This document shows positions 7,791 through 16,855 of a stretch of 64,000 nt of DNA, in pieces. Under the pieces are notes generated by a model. That model ran no database searches, was not told the origin of the DNA, and worked only from the letters and a program-made list of their open reading frames with translations. Origin of the DNA: CAZSBB01 sp964605235 (GTDB lineage: Bacteria; Planctomycetota; Phycisphaerae; Phycisphaerales; Phycisphaeraceae); NCBI GenBank assembly GCA_964605235.1, contig CAZSBB010000029.1, positions 1 through 64,000 on the forward strand, in the 5' to 3' direction. The position numbers and the translations under genes were made by a program. How positions within the stretch are numbered: the first letter of the stretch is position 1; each line of letters opens with the position of its first letter.

Positions 7791-9167
7791 TCAATTGAAC
7801 TTCATGGCGAACACATCCGCGTCTTTCAGCTCAAACCGCAGCCGCACGGGCTTGCCCGCCCACGCGCTCAGGTCGCGCTGACCCGCCCACGTCACGGTGC
7901 GCGCCAGCTCGTTGCCGAAGATCTCATCGCACTGCGCAGCACTGAAGCCGTCCACCGGCACGCCGTCGAAATCCTGCAGCTCCACCCGCAGCACCCCGGC
8001 CGCGCTGGTGGCGTAATTCAGCTCCAGGCTTGAACCCGTGAAGGTGAAATGCTTCGTGACGACTTCCCCACCGCCATAGCCCGCGTGCAAAGCAGCAAAG
8101 CGATCCAGCGGCAGTGAGAACCGGCGAATGTGCGCCGACGGCTGGGCGTAGTTGTGCGAAGCGTAAATCGACAGTTCCGTCGCGCTGGTCTGCAGAATGT
8201 TGTGCCCGGCATAGTTGGTCCGCGACACCCAGTTCTCATAGCCGAGCCCCGCGCGGAGATAGCTCTCCATGAACGTGCGGTCGAAAACGTTCCCGCCCCG
8301 GCTGGTCATCAGCACCGTGTCGGACGTGTCGCTGGCGTAGCCGGGGTACACGCCGATTTGGTTGGCGACTTCATCCGACATCGCCTTGCGGCCCTTCATG
8401 AAGCGGGCTGCCAGGGCGATGTACAGATGCGGAGCGCGCGGATAAGCAAACGTCTGTGAAGTGTAAAACTGCTCGGCAAAACCGCCGGCGTATTGCATCT
8501 CCACCGGCTCCGACCAGTTCAGATAGTCCGTGCTGGTCGCCCGGGTGATCCGGCGAATGCCCGCGCGATTGGTGCGGTAGTAGCTCACATAGCACTGTTC
8601 CAGCTCGGACCAGAAGCTGATGTTCTGCGAGTCATACGCCACCTTGTTGGTGACCACCGGGAACACCGGCTCGGCGCGCATCGGCTCCCAGTGATAACCA
8701 TCAGCGCTCATCGCCGCGTGCAGCCCGGTCGACGACATCCCCGCGAGCGCTTTGAAACGCTGGCACTCGAAAATGTCGGTGCGCGGGTCCAGCATCGGGG
8801 CGAAGTTGCCGGCGTACATCGGCAGCGTCGCCACCACGTTGTTGGGCTTGGTGCCGCGCACTTCAAACAGTTCCAGGTCCGGCCGGCGCCAGTGCACGCC
8901 ATCGCTCGATTCAGCGACACAGGTGCAGGCGCGGTCGAACTTGTTGCTGTTGTCCTGCAACGGCCAGCCGCGGTAGTACATGCGGAAGCCCAGCGCCCCG
9001 CAGTCCAGCACGGTGCCGGAAAAACTGAAAGCCCCCTCCCACGGCCGATCGTGAAACAGCACCGGCCCCTCATCACGCGGGCATTGCAGCCGCAGCTCAG
9101 CGCCGTGCAGCGTGTCCAGCAGAAACCGATCAACGAACAACTCACGACGTGATGCGATAGCAATCAT
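7791..9167 (-). CDS. Glycoside-hydrolase-like protein of the five-bladed propeller (GH43/32-like) type
   Basis: 458-residue protein that appears cytoplasmic at this start (no signal peptide). The N-terminus ELFVDRFLLD and repeated segments such as SSDGVHWRRPDLEL, SADGYHWEPM and TSTDYLNWSEPVEM, all 'aspartate-x-x-x-W' blade motifs, match the beta-propeller glycosidase-like proteins common in planctomycete genomes. The C-terminal ~80 residues look like a beta-sandwich (LRVELQDFDGVPVDGFS...CDEI), often found at the end of this subgroup. Catalytic residues were not assigned, so hydrolase activity is uncertain. It lies downstream of the PcRGLX/YetA-like gene on the same strand, 132 bp away, and probably acts on the same polysaccharide. 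Confidence 0.7.
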   Translation of the reverse strand: MIAIASRRELFVDRFLLDTLHGAELRLQCPRDEGPVLFHDRPWEGAFSFSGTVLDCGALGFRMYYRGWPLQDNSNKFDRACTCVAESSDGVHWRRPDLELFEVRGTKPNNVVATLPMYAGNFAPMLDPRTDIFECQRFKALAGMSSTGLHAAMSADGYHWEPMRAEPVFPVVTNKVAYDSQNISFWSELEQCYVSYYRTNRAGIRRITRATSTDYLNWSEPVEMQYAGGFAEQFYTSQTFAYPRAPHLYIALAARFMKGRKAMSDEVANQIGVYPGYASDTSDTVLMTSRGGNVFDRTFMESYLRAGLGYENWVSRTNYAGHNILQTSATELSIYASHNYAQPSAHIRRFSLPLDRFAALHAGYGGGEVVTKHFTFTGSSLELNYATSAAGVLRVELQDFDGVPVDGFSAAQCDEIFGNELARTVTWAGQRDLSAWAGKPVRLRFELKDADVFAMKFN

Positions 9168-9299
9168 GGCCGTTGTGATGCCTCAACTCGTGCGGGGAAA
9201 TGGAGTCCAAACCACCAGGCGCGAGCGGAGTATAGCGGTCAAATATCTCAAGCGAGCATGGACAAATCAGCAGGAAAATCAGCAGCAGCGGCAGGCAGG

Positions 9300-11678
9300 T
9301 CATTCCCCGCGAAGCGAGGGAAACTCAAAGCGTTTGAGCAGCCCGCGCTGGTTGGCGGCGCCCAGGAACCGGCTCAGGCCGCGGTACATCTTGGCGTTGG
9401 GTTTGGTCTGGCCCCAGCGGGCTTCGGCTTCCCACTGCGTGTTGCAGGGCATCGCCAGCATGTCCATGAAGTGGTCCAGCACCACCAGCCCGGCACGCAG
9501 GAAATCCTCGTTGCCGGTGCGCTCGAAGCCGATGGCGAGCATGACCGGGCTCATGAAGCTGAACACCGGCACGTCGCCTTCACGGATGGCGTTCCACACT
9601 TCCTGCCGAAGTTGATTGAGCAGCGTGTCGAGCCACTGGGCGACATCTTCGCGCCCGGTGCAGCGCTGGTAGCGGTCGATCGCTTCGACCATGCTGAAGT
9701 AACCAAAGCCGTTGTCGATCATCTGCCGTTCGAGCGAGCGCCCCGCGCGCCCGGCGGACAGATTGACCGCCCCGGTGAAGCCGGCGCGGTCGAAGCTGAC
9801 CAGGTAGTTGACGATCTCATCGCACTCGCCGCGGTACTGGTCATAGCCCAGTTCGAGCAGGCACACCAGGGCGAGCAACCCCCAACCCATTTCGCGGTCG
9901 AAGCCCCACTGCCGCATGGTGGGTTCGTGGTTGTTCTCGATGATCTTGTCGCCCAGGGCGAGGCAGACTTCCTCGGCATCGCGGTCGCCGGTGAGCACGA
10001 AGTATTGCAGCAGGCCCTGAGTCCAGAAGTGGCTGGGGTACGCCCCGGTGGTGTGATGGTGCGCCGAGTGCGCCGGCTGGGCGCGGTGATGCCAGCGGTC
10101 GTCGTTGTAGGCGAGGAAGTCGATTTCGACGGTATGCCGGGCAAACCAGCGCAGCATGGTCGCGTAGTCGCCGCTGCCGGTGCGCATCACTTGCGTCGCC
10201 AGCGCATGCACGATGTCGTATTCATTGTTGGTCCACACCGGCTCGATGAACGGCAGCATGCTTGGCGGCAGCAACGTGCCGCTGATGCCGAAGTTCGTGT
10301 AGGAGCGCGGCAGCTCCGGTGCATTAGGCAGCCACTCGAAACGGTTGGGAATCCCCGGATAACCCAGCGAGTAATGCGTGTCGACGGTGTCGCCCAGGTT
10401 CCATTTTTCCGCGGGCGTGTTGAGCTGACACAGCCGGTCGAGTAGCCGACTGAAGCGAATGTTCACCCCGGGCTGATGCGGCAGCACGCGGGTCAGATCG
10501 AAGGCTTCCATGGCGGTCAGATACTGCGGGCACGGCTGCGCCCGGCCGGAGGTCCGGGGGATCGAAAGCAGGCCCGGCAGCGCGCGGTGGTCGGGCAAGC
10601 CTTCCGCCCCCGCCAGCGCCAGCAGCAGCGTCTGCTCTTTTCGCCGCCCCTGCGGCCAGGTGGTGCGGTGGCCGGCGGGAATGAGGTCGTAACTGAGCCA
10701 ACTGCCTTCGCTGCGCAGCTGGTTGGGGCGCGTGGCTGACATATCCACCAACTGCGCCGCCACGGCCGCGTGCGTGCCTTGCAGTACGAGGTAGTCGCCG
10801 GTCGCGATGGTGGGTGCAGCCAGGTAGTGCGCGTACTCTTCCTCATCGAGCAGCATGGCTGGATCGGCGACATGCACGCGCGAGGAGGTTTCATCAGTGA
10901 TCAGTGCGACCGGCGCGGGGTTGAGCACTTCATGCGGCTTGTAGTACCGACCATGGCTCGGCTGAAGGAAACGGCGCGTCGGCTGCGCGCCGACTTCCCA
11001 TTGCCCCAGCAGGCTGGCGCGTTCAATGTCGTAGTGCGACACCCCGGGCGTCAGATGGCTGAGCATCCAGTCGACGCGCAGGGTGCGTTGCTGCGCCCAT
11101 AGTTCGACGGTCAGACGATAGCTCAGGGAGGGATGATCGCCCTGATACACCAGCGAGCCGTGGATCTCCGCCTGCACGCGCAATGGGCCGTTGCGCACGA
11201 GGCGCACCTTCCGCTGCGGCTGATCGGCTTCGTGATGCACGATGCCCTTGCCGGTGACGACCTGCGGCCAAAGCGCGCCCAGCGGCTGCCCCGCCAGCTC
11301 AATGGTCACCGGCTGCGCGCCACCGGCGTGCAGATGCACCACCAGGTCGCCGGTGCGCAGGGTCGCGCCTTGATCGGTGCTCGTGCCCAGCGCTGCACCC
11401 GACAGCGGCGCAGCCGGCTCCAGAGACACCGCGCCGCTGACGGTCGGCAGAAAGGACGCTTCAAGCCATTGCTGCCCCTGGGGCGTCACCGGCGTCAGGG
11501 CATGCACCTGCACCGGGAACCGGTCACCATCGGGGGTGATGGCGACAGCGCCGGCGAGATACTGCGCCGCCTGCTGCGCCAGCACGGGGAAGCCGGTCAC
11601 TGCCGGAAGCCCGCCGGGGGCTGCGGCATGAACCAGCAAACGGGGCACGGAAACGCTCGGGGTTGAAGGCGCGGACAT
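9300..11678 (-). CDS. Large carbohydrate-active protein, PcRGLX/YetA-like (tentative)
   Basis: 792-residue protein. The N-terminal ~230 residues are beta-rich (RIFT-barrel-like), followed by a middle beta-sandwich. The C-terminal ~400 residues are helical with tryptophan/histidine-rich stretches (WFARHTVEIDFL, HSAHHHTTGAYPSHFW, GLLALVCLLELGYD) consistent with an alpha/alpha toroid. This three-part order resembles the exo-rhamnogalacturonan lyase-like PcRGLX/YetA family; assignment is from memory of the fold pattern, without alignment. No signal peptide. Preceded by a divergent LacI-type regulator across a 271-bp AT-rich spacer, so probably controlled by it. Expected role: lyase or hydrolase on a pectin-like or uronic-acid-containing glycan. 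Confidence 0.55.
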   Translation of the reverse strand: MSAPSTPSVSVPRLLVHAAAPGGLPAVTGFPVLAQQAAQYLAGAVAITPDGDRFPVQVHALTPVTPQGQQWLEASFLPTVSGAVSLEPAAPLSGAALGTSTDQGATLRTGDLVVHLHAGGAQPVTIELAGQPLGALWPQVVTGKGIVHHEADQPQRKVRLVRNGPLRVQAEIHGSLVYQGDHPSLSYRLTVELWAQQRTLRVDWMLSHLTPGVSHYDIERASLLGQWEVGAQPTRRFLQPSHGRYYKPHEVLNPAPVALITDETSSRVHVADPAMLLDEEEYAHYLAAPTIATGDYLVLQGTHAAVAAQLVDMSATRPNQLRSEGSWLSYDLIPAGHRTTWPQGRRKEQTLLLALAGAEGLPDHRALPGLLSIPRTSGRAQPCPQYLTAMEAFDLTRVLPHQPGVNIRFSRLLDRLCQLNTPAEKWNLGDTVDTHYSLGYPGIPNRFEWLPNAPELPRSYTNFGISGTLLPPSMLPFIEPVWTNNEYDIVHALATQVMRTGSGDYATMLRWFARHTVEIDFLAYNDDRWHHRAQPAHSAHHHTTGAYPSHFWTQGLLQYFVLTGDRDAEEVCLALGDKIIENNHEPTMRQWGFDREMGWGLLALVCLLELGYDQYRGECDEIVNYLVSFDRAGFTGAVNLSAGRAGRSLERQMIDNGFGYFSMVEAIDRYQRCTGREDVAQWLDTLLNQLRQEVWNAIREGDVPVFSFMSPVMLAIGFERTGNEDFLRAGLVVLDHFMDMLAMPCNTQWEAEARWGQTKPNAKMYRGLSRFLGAANQRGLLKRFEFPSLRGE

Positions 11679-11895
11679 CTATCACCTTCCTTTCCGCCGC
11701 CATTATGCACAACGTTGTTTACCGTGCACCACCTCCCGGGGGCTGAACGTCGCCGAGACCACCGCGTCCGCCAGCGTCTGGAGGGCAAGCGCCAGCCCGA
11801 ATCTGTAAAATACTGTTTTGTTTGTTATAAATTTCAATGTTATTATTTGATAAACATATATTTATAATTTTCAAATTTCGAGATTTGTTTTTATT

Positions 11896-11923
11896 TTGAA
11901 AATGTGAACCGGTTGCGTACCAT
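11896..11923 (+). promoter_or_regulatory. Promoter with embedded LacI-type operator
   Basis: TTGAAA (11896-11901) and TACCAT (11918-11923) have a 16-base spacer. Inside the spacer, GAACCGGTTGCG (11906-11917) is close to the CG-centred palindrome bound by LacI-family repressors. It lies 33 bases upstream of the LacI-type gene, suggesting autorepression and possibly control of the divergent gene at 11678. Confidence 0.5.
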
Positions 11924-11949
11924 GAGAACCCAAGCTGGGAGATTCCTGC

Positions 11950-12969
11950 ATGGCATCATCGATTCTGGACGTCGCCCGGGAGGCACAGGTTGCGCCGTCG
12001 ACCGTTTCCCTGGTCATCAACGGCCGGCAGCATGTGAGTGAGAAGACCCGCAGGCAGGTCAAGGCGGTCATTCGGCGGCTCAACTATCGCCCCCGCGCCA
12101 CCCGGCAGACGCTGAACCTCGCGGTGCTCTACACCCGCAACATGATCGTCAACGGCGCCCTGGCGGAATACTGTCGGCAGTGGATTCAGGGCATCCGCGA
12201 CGGCGTCAAAGCCGAGCGCGCCCAGGTGAGTGTGTTTGCCGGCGAGCCGCATGTCGATCAGGACCTGGTGTTCAAGCAGAGTCTGGACGCCCAGGAGTAC
12301 GACGGCGTGATCGTCATGGGCGCCTATCCCAAAGACGGCTACCTCGAACGGGTGCTGGCGACCCCCACGCCGGTGGTCGTGTTCAACCGCCGACCCCGGC
12401 ACGCCGAGTTCAGTTGCGTCTGCATTGATTACTACGGCGCTGCCCGCCATGTCGCCCAGCAACTCCACGAACTGGGGCACCGCAAAGTCGGCCTGTTCAC
12501 CCCGCGCGGCGATCGCTTCCCGTCCAGCGAACTGCGCCAAGGCTTCATCGACACCGTGGCGGCGCACGCCGGCATGACGCTGGCGCTGGACGTGCAGGCG
12601 CCGGAAGGGGAAGTGCCTGACGCGTTCTTCCAGCAGGCGGTCGAGCGCGCGCGGCAGGCGGGAATCACCGCGCTGTTCTCGGGCGACCCGGCGGCGGTGC
12701 GGCTGTGCAACCATCTGCAGGCTGACGGGTGCGAAGTGCCGGGCGATCTGTCCATCGTCGGCTTTGACGACATGGGCCTGCGCACCCAGCGCGGCCAGCG
12801 CGTCACGTCCGTCGGCTATGACAAACACATCATGGGACGCCTGGCGGGGCAGATGATGCAGACCCTGCTGGGCATGGGTGATCAGATCGTGAATCAGGTC
12901 ACCACCGTCCCCGCCAAACTGGTCCAGGGCGGCACCCTCGGGCCCGCTCCCGCTGCTCCTTCGGTGTGA
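11950..12969 (+). CDS. LacI family transcriptional regulator
   Basis: 339 residues. The N-terminal HTH is typical (ILDVAREAQVAPSTVSLVING, then hinge-like RLNYRPRATRQT). The remainder is the periplasmic-binding-protein-like effector domain with GHRKVGLFTPRGDRF, a segment reading ALFSGDPAAVRL, and LSIVGFDDMG. It binds an operator as a dimer and responds to a sugar. GGGA lies 9 bases before the ATG. A LacI-type operator lies in its own promoter. The pseudopilin and DUF4838 genes follow on the same strand, while the PcRGLX/YetA-like and propeller genes diverge from it, so it may control both directions. Confidence 0.93.
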   Translation: MASSILDVAREAQVAPSTVSLVINGRQHVSEKTRRQVKAVIRRLNYRPRATRQTLNLAVLYTRNMIVNGALAEYCRQWIQGIRDGVKAERAQVSVFAGEPHVDQDLVFKQSLDAQEYDGVIVMGAYPKDGYLERVLATPTPVVVFNRRPRHAEFSCVCIDYYGAARHVAQQLHELGHRKVGLFTPRGDRFPSSELRQGFIDTVAAHAGMTLALDVQAPEGEVPDAFFQQAVERARQAGITALFSGDPAAVRLCNHLQADGCEVPGDLSIVGFDDMGLRTQRGQRVTSVGYDKHIMGRLAGQMMQTLLGMGDQIVNQVTTVPAKLVQGGTLGPAPAAPSV

Positions 12970-12993
12970 CTTGTCCCTCCAGGAACCCGACCG

Positions 12994-13764
12994 ATGAACC
13001 GCAACCGCCCCGCCTTCACGCTCATTGAATTGCTGGTGGTCATCAGCATCATCTCACTGCTGATCGCCCTGCTGCTGCCCGCGCTCAGCGCCGCCCGTGA
13101 TGCCGCCCGCAATGTCTCGTGCCTGAGCCAGACGCGCCAGCATGTGACGGTCATGTTCACCTTCGGGCAGGATCACCAGGACTACGTCGGCGCCAACCTC
13201 GCCGAGCGCAGCGTCCCGCCGGGCGCCACCGCGCCCAGTTCCGAGCAGACAAAGTTCGACTACTGGCATTACCTGTATGACCCCTATCTCAACGCGCCGG
13301 TCACCGTCACCGGCGCCAACGCGCTGATCTGGATCTGCCCCGCTCAGGAACGCGGCCAGGTCGGACTCGACCCCATTCCCTTCAGCCGGGCGACCACCTG
13401 CTATGCGGGCAATATCTGGGCCTCCGGCTCCGGGCGCAATGCCGGCAACATCGGCGGCTATCCCTGGGACAGCAAGAGCTATCGCTTCGCCGACTTCATC
13501 AAACCCTCGACCAAGCTGCTCTCAGCCGAGAAATACAGCTCCCCCGAAAGCAGTTCCACACATTCCATTTCCAAGTTCACGGGCTACGGCTCGCAGGCCG
13601 GTTCGCTGTTTCTCGAACACCCCGGCCACACCATGAACATCACCTATGCCGATGGCCACTGCGGCAGCGTGAACAACGAAGACCCCGGCATGGGCGGCAG
13701 CGCTGGCACCACCTATGTCGCCAACGTCGGCTTCCACCAACTCTGGAATCCGATCTATCCGTGA
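12994..13764 (+). CDS. Pseudopilin-like protein (prepilin N-terminal methylation motif)
   Basis: 256 residues. Leader MNRNRPA followed by FTLIELLVVISIISLLIAL with Glu at +5, a type IV prepilin signal. The C-terminus carries EHPGHTMNITYADGHCGS, the H...G...N...ADGH signature of planctomycete/lentisphaerote pseudopilin-like proteins. It starts 24 bp after the LacI-type regulator, repeating the arrangement at 5305-7243. Not close to its paralogue outside the N-terminus and C-terminal motif, suggesting different partners. Function probably at the cell surface or in secretion; unproven. Confidence 0.88.
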   Translation: MNRNRPAFTLIELLVVISIISLLIALLLPALSAARDAARNVSCLSQTRQHVTVMFTFGQDHQDYVGANLAERSVPPGATAPSSEQTKFDYWHYLYDPYLNAPVTVTGANALIWICPAQERGQVGLDPIPFSRATTCYAGNIWASGSGRNAGNIGGYPWDSKSYRFADFIKPSTKLLSAEKYSSPESSSTHSISKFTGYGSQAGSLFLEHPGHTMNITYADGHCGSVNNEDPGMGGSAGTTYVANVGFHQLWNPIYP

Positions 13765-13908
13765 GCATCCCCGGCGCCAGCGCTTGCGGCAATGGTGATC
13801 CGATTCGCCGTGCTGAACGAGTTGATGACGTTGCGCCAGCTCGAAAACCTACCGCCTCCGTGCAAGTGCAGCCCGCGCGGGTTGTGTGCGATTTCTCAGG
13901 AGTTTTCC

Positions 13909-16770
13909 ATGTCCTTCCCCCGGCTGGCCCCCGTGGCGATCTGCTGCCTACTCATGCTTACTTCCACCTTCGCTTGTGCTGATCAACCGCTGCGTGACTT
14001 TGAGCGCATTGTGGTGGCGCCCGACGCGCTGCCGGTGGCGCGCCATGCCGCTCAGGAGCTGGCGGAATACGTGGGGCGCATCACCGGCACAGCGCCGCTG
14101 CCCATCGTTTCCACGGAGGATGTCGCGGATGCACGCAATTCCGGGGGTTCCGGGGGTTCCGGGGGCTCCGGGGGCTCCGGGGGTTCTGGGTTGTCGTTTT
14201 ACGTTGGCCAGACCGCAGCGGAGCTGGCGCTGGGGCAAGCGCTCCCGGCGTGGCAGCGCGAGCAATGGATGATCAAATCCATCGACGCCGGCCTGGTGCT
14301 GGTGGGTCACGATGGTCCCGGCGGGGCGCTGTCCACGCGCGTTCCCGCCGGCACGCAACTGGCGGTCTACACGCTGCTGGATGACTATCTGGGCGTGAAA
14401 TGGTTCTGGCCCGGCGCGTTTGGCGAGCACGTGCCCAGCAACGCCGCCGCCGTGATTCCCGCGCTGGATCGCCAGGAAACGCCACGCTACGCCATTCGCA
14501 TGTATCTGACCATGTACGGCCGGTACTTCACCCCCACCATGCAGGCGGAGCTCCGTAAATGGACGCGCCGCACGCGCCAGGCGTGGACCCTCAAAGCCGT
14601 GTTCGGCCATAGCTGGGAAGGCGCGTTCGAGATGAAAAAGAAGGGCGACGAAAACCCCTTCATGCGCGATCATCCTGAATGGTTCGCACTGGTCAACGGC
14701 CAGCGTCAGATGCCGCAGATGTGCACCACCAATCCCGAGGTCATCGACTTCATGGTCGAGCATGTCCTCAAGCAGACCGATCTGGACATCTCCAGCATTT
14801 CCCCCAGCGACGGCGGCGGGTTCTGCCAGTGCGATGAAACCACCAAGAGCGCTGCCCATCGGCAGGCGGGCGCGCCGTCGTGCACCAGTCTCGATGTGCC
14901 GGGCATCATGAGCTACGACAATAAAACCGTGCAGCTCACTGATCGCATGATGACCTACGCCAACGCCATCGCCCGGCGCGTGCGGGAGCGTCAGCCGGAC
15001 AAGGGCGTGGGGATGTTCGCCTACACCTTCTACAACCGCCCGCCGCTGCACATCCAGCATCTGGAGCCGAACCTGTATCTGTCGTTCGTGTTCCAGGCCC
15101 AGTCGCATCTGGACCCGGCCGTGCGCGCCGAATGGGTCGAGCTGATCCAGGGCTGGCAGAAAATCGGCGCGAAGATGATCGTCCGTGAAGGCTGGGGCAA
15201 CCATTACCTGCTGGACCTGCCCTTCCTGCACCCGGCGCAGATTCATGAATCGCTCTCCACCGCGGCGAACATGGGTTTCATGGCGGCCTACGGCGAAGGC
15301 AGCAAGGCGTTCGCCACCCAGGCGCCCAACGCCTGGGCGATCACCCGCACGCTGTGGGAGCCCGGCCGGGACTATGCCGCGATGATGGACGACTTCTACA
15401 CCACCGCCTACGGCCCGGCGGCGGCGCCCATGCGCAGCTTCTTCGAAACCTACGAAAACGCCCTGGCGAACCACTGGGCGCAGCGCCGCTTTGTGATGGA
15501 CACCCGCCTCGTTTCCTACACCAACCTCATCGTTTCGTGGAACATCCTGTTTCCCCGCGAAACCGTCGCGCAGGCGCAGGCATACCTCGATGAAGCCGCC
15601 AACCTGCTGAGCGCCCACGCCGCGGAAAACCAGGAGTATCGGGAGCGGGTCGCCTTCCACCAACTCGGTCAGCGGTACACCGCCACCATGCTGGAGCTGA
15701 TCGACTGCTACCGACAACTGGCGGAGCTGGGCGTGACCCTGGAGTTCTTCTCCACCGCGGTGACCGAGCCACGCTATGACCCGCCGCTGCGTCAGAAGCT
15801 GCTCCAGCGCGCCTACGAGCTGGGCGAACAGCGCGAGGATCTGATCCTCGCCCAGCGCGACTGGGCAGCGCTCGACGAAGGGCTGTACGCCATCACCAAC
15901 GACCTGAACATGCGGCAATGGCACACGCGCGTCAAAGAGCTGCTGGAAATCAAGCAGCCCACCCGCATCAACCGCGAATTGCTGGCGGCCATGGTGCAGA
16001 CCGCCGCTCCCACCGCGGATGACGCCGGCGTCGACAGCACGCCCAACGCGCCCCGGCCGGCCGTCATGGGCGCCGGCAAAACCAGCAGCCCCAGCCCGGC
16101 ATTTCGCAACACGCCCACCTGGGCAACTGATTCCGCCAGTGCCGCGGGCGCGAAGGACAAACCCCTTCTGCTCCTGGGCGAAGGCTACGGCCGCGCCGAA
16201 CGCAAAGCCCTGATCAAGGAAGTGCTGGAACTCGATTACCTCCGCTATCAGGACGGCGGCGACTACACCTCGGCCCAGCAATGGCCCGCCTTCCGCGTGG
16301 TGGTGCTCGCCGGCCCAGCGCCCAAACTCACTGAGCCGGCGGAACTCGAAGCAGCGCGCCAGTATGTGCACGACGGCGGACGTCTGCTCCTGCTGGGCAC
16401 CGCCATGCGCACGTTTGATGATCTGGAACCCGCGCAAATCCACTGGCTCGGCGCCCACACCTACCGCTGGCTCAAGGCTGGCTCCGTCGCGGTCAACCCG
16501 CAGCATCCCGACGCGCTGACAGCCGACACTCCCGCGCAGCAGATGTTTGCACCCGCCTACGCCGTCGCCGAACTGTTCGACCACGCCACGCCGCTGGCGA
16601 CCTGCAATGACCTGCCGATCGCATTCGTCAGTCAGCATGGGCAGGGCCGGGTGCTGTTCATCGGGCGCGAGCTGTTTCGCCTGCGAATCGCCGAGCAAAA
16701 AGCGGGACAGCAGCTTGGCGGCGAGCAACTGCGCAACTGGCTGCGGCGGCTGCTGAAGCCCAGCTCATGA
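13909..16770 (+). CDS. Secreted DUF4838 protein (alpha-glucuronidase-like), with C-terminal extra domain
   Basis: 953 residues. Signal peptide at residues 1-24 (MSFPRLAPVAICCLLMLTST, cut near ACA-DQ). Next is a GH67-like N-terminal domain (APDALPVARHAAQELAEYVG), interrupted at about 78-93 by a Gly-Gly-Ser linker. The DUF4838 region follows (DHPEWFALVNGQRQMPQMCT, then SISPSDGGGFCQCDE, with a probable catalytic Asp and Cys motif). The last ~200 residues (KPLLLLGEGYGR... DGGRLLLLGTAM) look like a glutamine-amidotransferase-like fold. The ATG at 13909 is preceded by AGGAG; an upstream start at 13792 would bury the signal peptide. Probably a periplasmic or outer-surface glycan-active enzyme; activity of the family is not established. 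Confidence 0.85.
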   Translation: MSFPRLAPVAICCLLMLTSTFACADQPLRDFERIVVAPDALPVARHAAQELAEYVGRITGTAPLPIVSTEDVADARNSGGSGGSGGSGGSGGSGLSFYVGQTAAELALGQALPAWQREQWMIKSIDAGLVLVGHDGPGGALSTRVPAGTQLAVYTLLDDYLGVKWFWPGAFGEHVPSNAAAVIPALDRQETPRYAIRMYLTMYGRYFTPTMQAELRKWTRRTRQAWTLKAVFGHSWEGAFEMKKKGDENPFMRDHPEWFALVNGQRQMPQMCTTNPEVIDFMVEHVLKQTDLDISSISPSDGGGFCQCDETTKSAAHRQAGAPSCTSLDVPGIMSYDNKTVQLTDRMMTYANAIARRVRERQPDKGVGMFAYTFYNRPPLHIQHLEPNLYLSFVFQAQSHLDPAVRAEWVELIQGWQKIGAKMIVREGWGNHYLLDLPFLHPAQIHESLSTAANMGFMAAYGEGSKAFATQAPNAWAITRTLWEPGRDYAAMMDDFYTTAYGPAAAPMRSFFETYENALANHWAQRRFVMDTRLVSYTNLIVSWNILFPRETVAQAQAYLDEAANLLSAHAAENQEYRERVAFHQLGQRYTATMLELIDCYRQLAELGVTLEFFSTAVTEPRYDPPLRQKLLQRAYELGEQREDLILAQRDWAALDEGLYAITNDLNMRQWHTRVKELLEIKQPTRINRELLAAMVQTAAPTADDAGVDSTPNAPRPAVMGAGKTSSPSPAFRNTPTWATDSASAAGAKDKPLLLLGEGYGRAERKALIKEVLELDYLRYQDGGDYTSAQQWPAFRVVVLAGPAPKLTEPAELEAARQYVHDGGRLLLLGTAMRTFDDLEPAQIHWLGAHTYRWLKAGSVAVNPQHPDALTADTPAQQMFAPAYAVAELFDHATPLATCNDLPIAFVSQHGQGRVLFIGRELFRLRIAEQKAGQQLGGEQLRNWLRRLLKPSS
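14139..14190 (+). repeat. 9-bp minisatellite coding for a Gly-Gly-Ser linker
   Basis: About five tandem copies of a TTCCGGGGG-type unit inside the DUF4838 gene. The period is a multiple of three, so unit gain or loss would only change linker length. Confidence 0.85.
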
Positions 16771-16855
16771 AGATGCCGTGGCCACACCTGGGGCGCTGCG
16801 TCGGCGCGGCACGATGCGCGTGAAGGCCTGGCGGTTGCGTAACGATCGGGGAGGA

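Noticed and set aside
13948..16728. Long open frame on the minus strand opposite the DUF4838 gene
   Set aside because: It lies antisense to a gene with a clear signal peptide and conserved motifs. In GC-rich DNA such long antisense frames are common, and its translation shows no recognisable domain.
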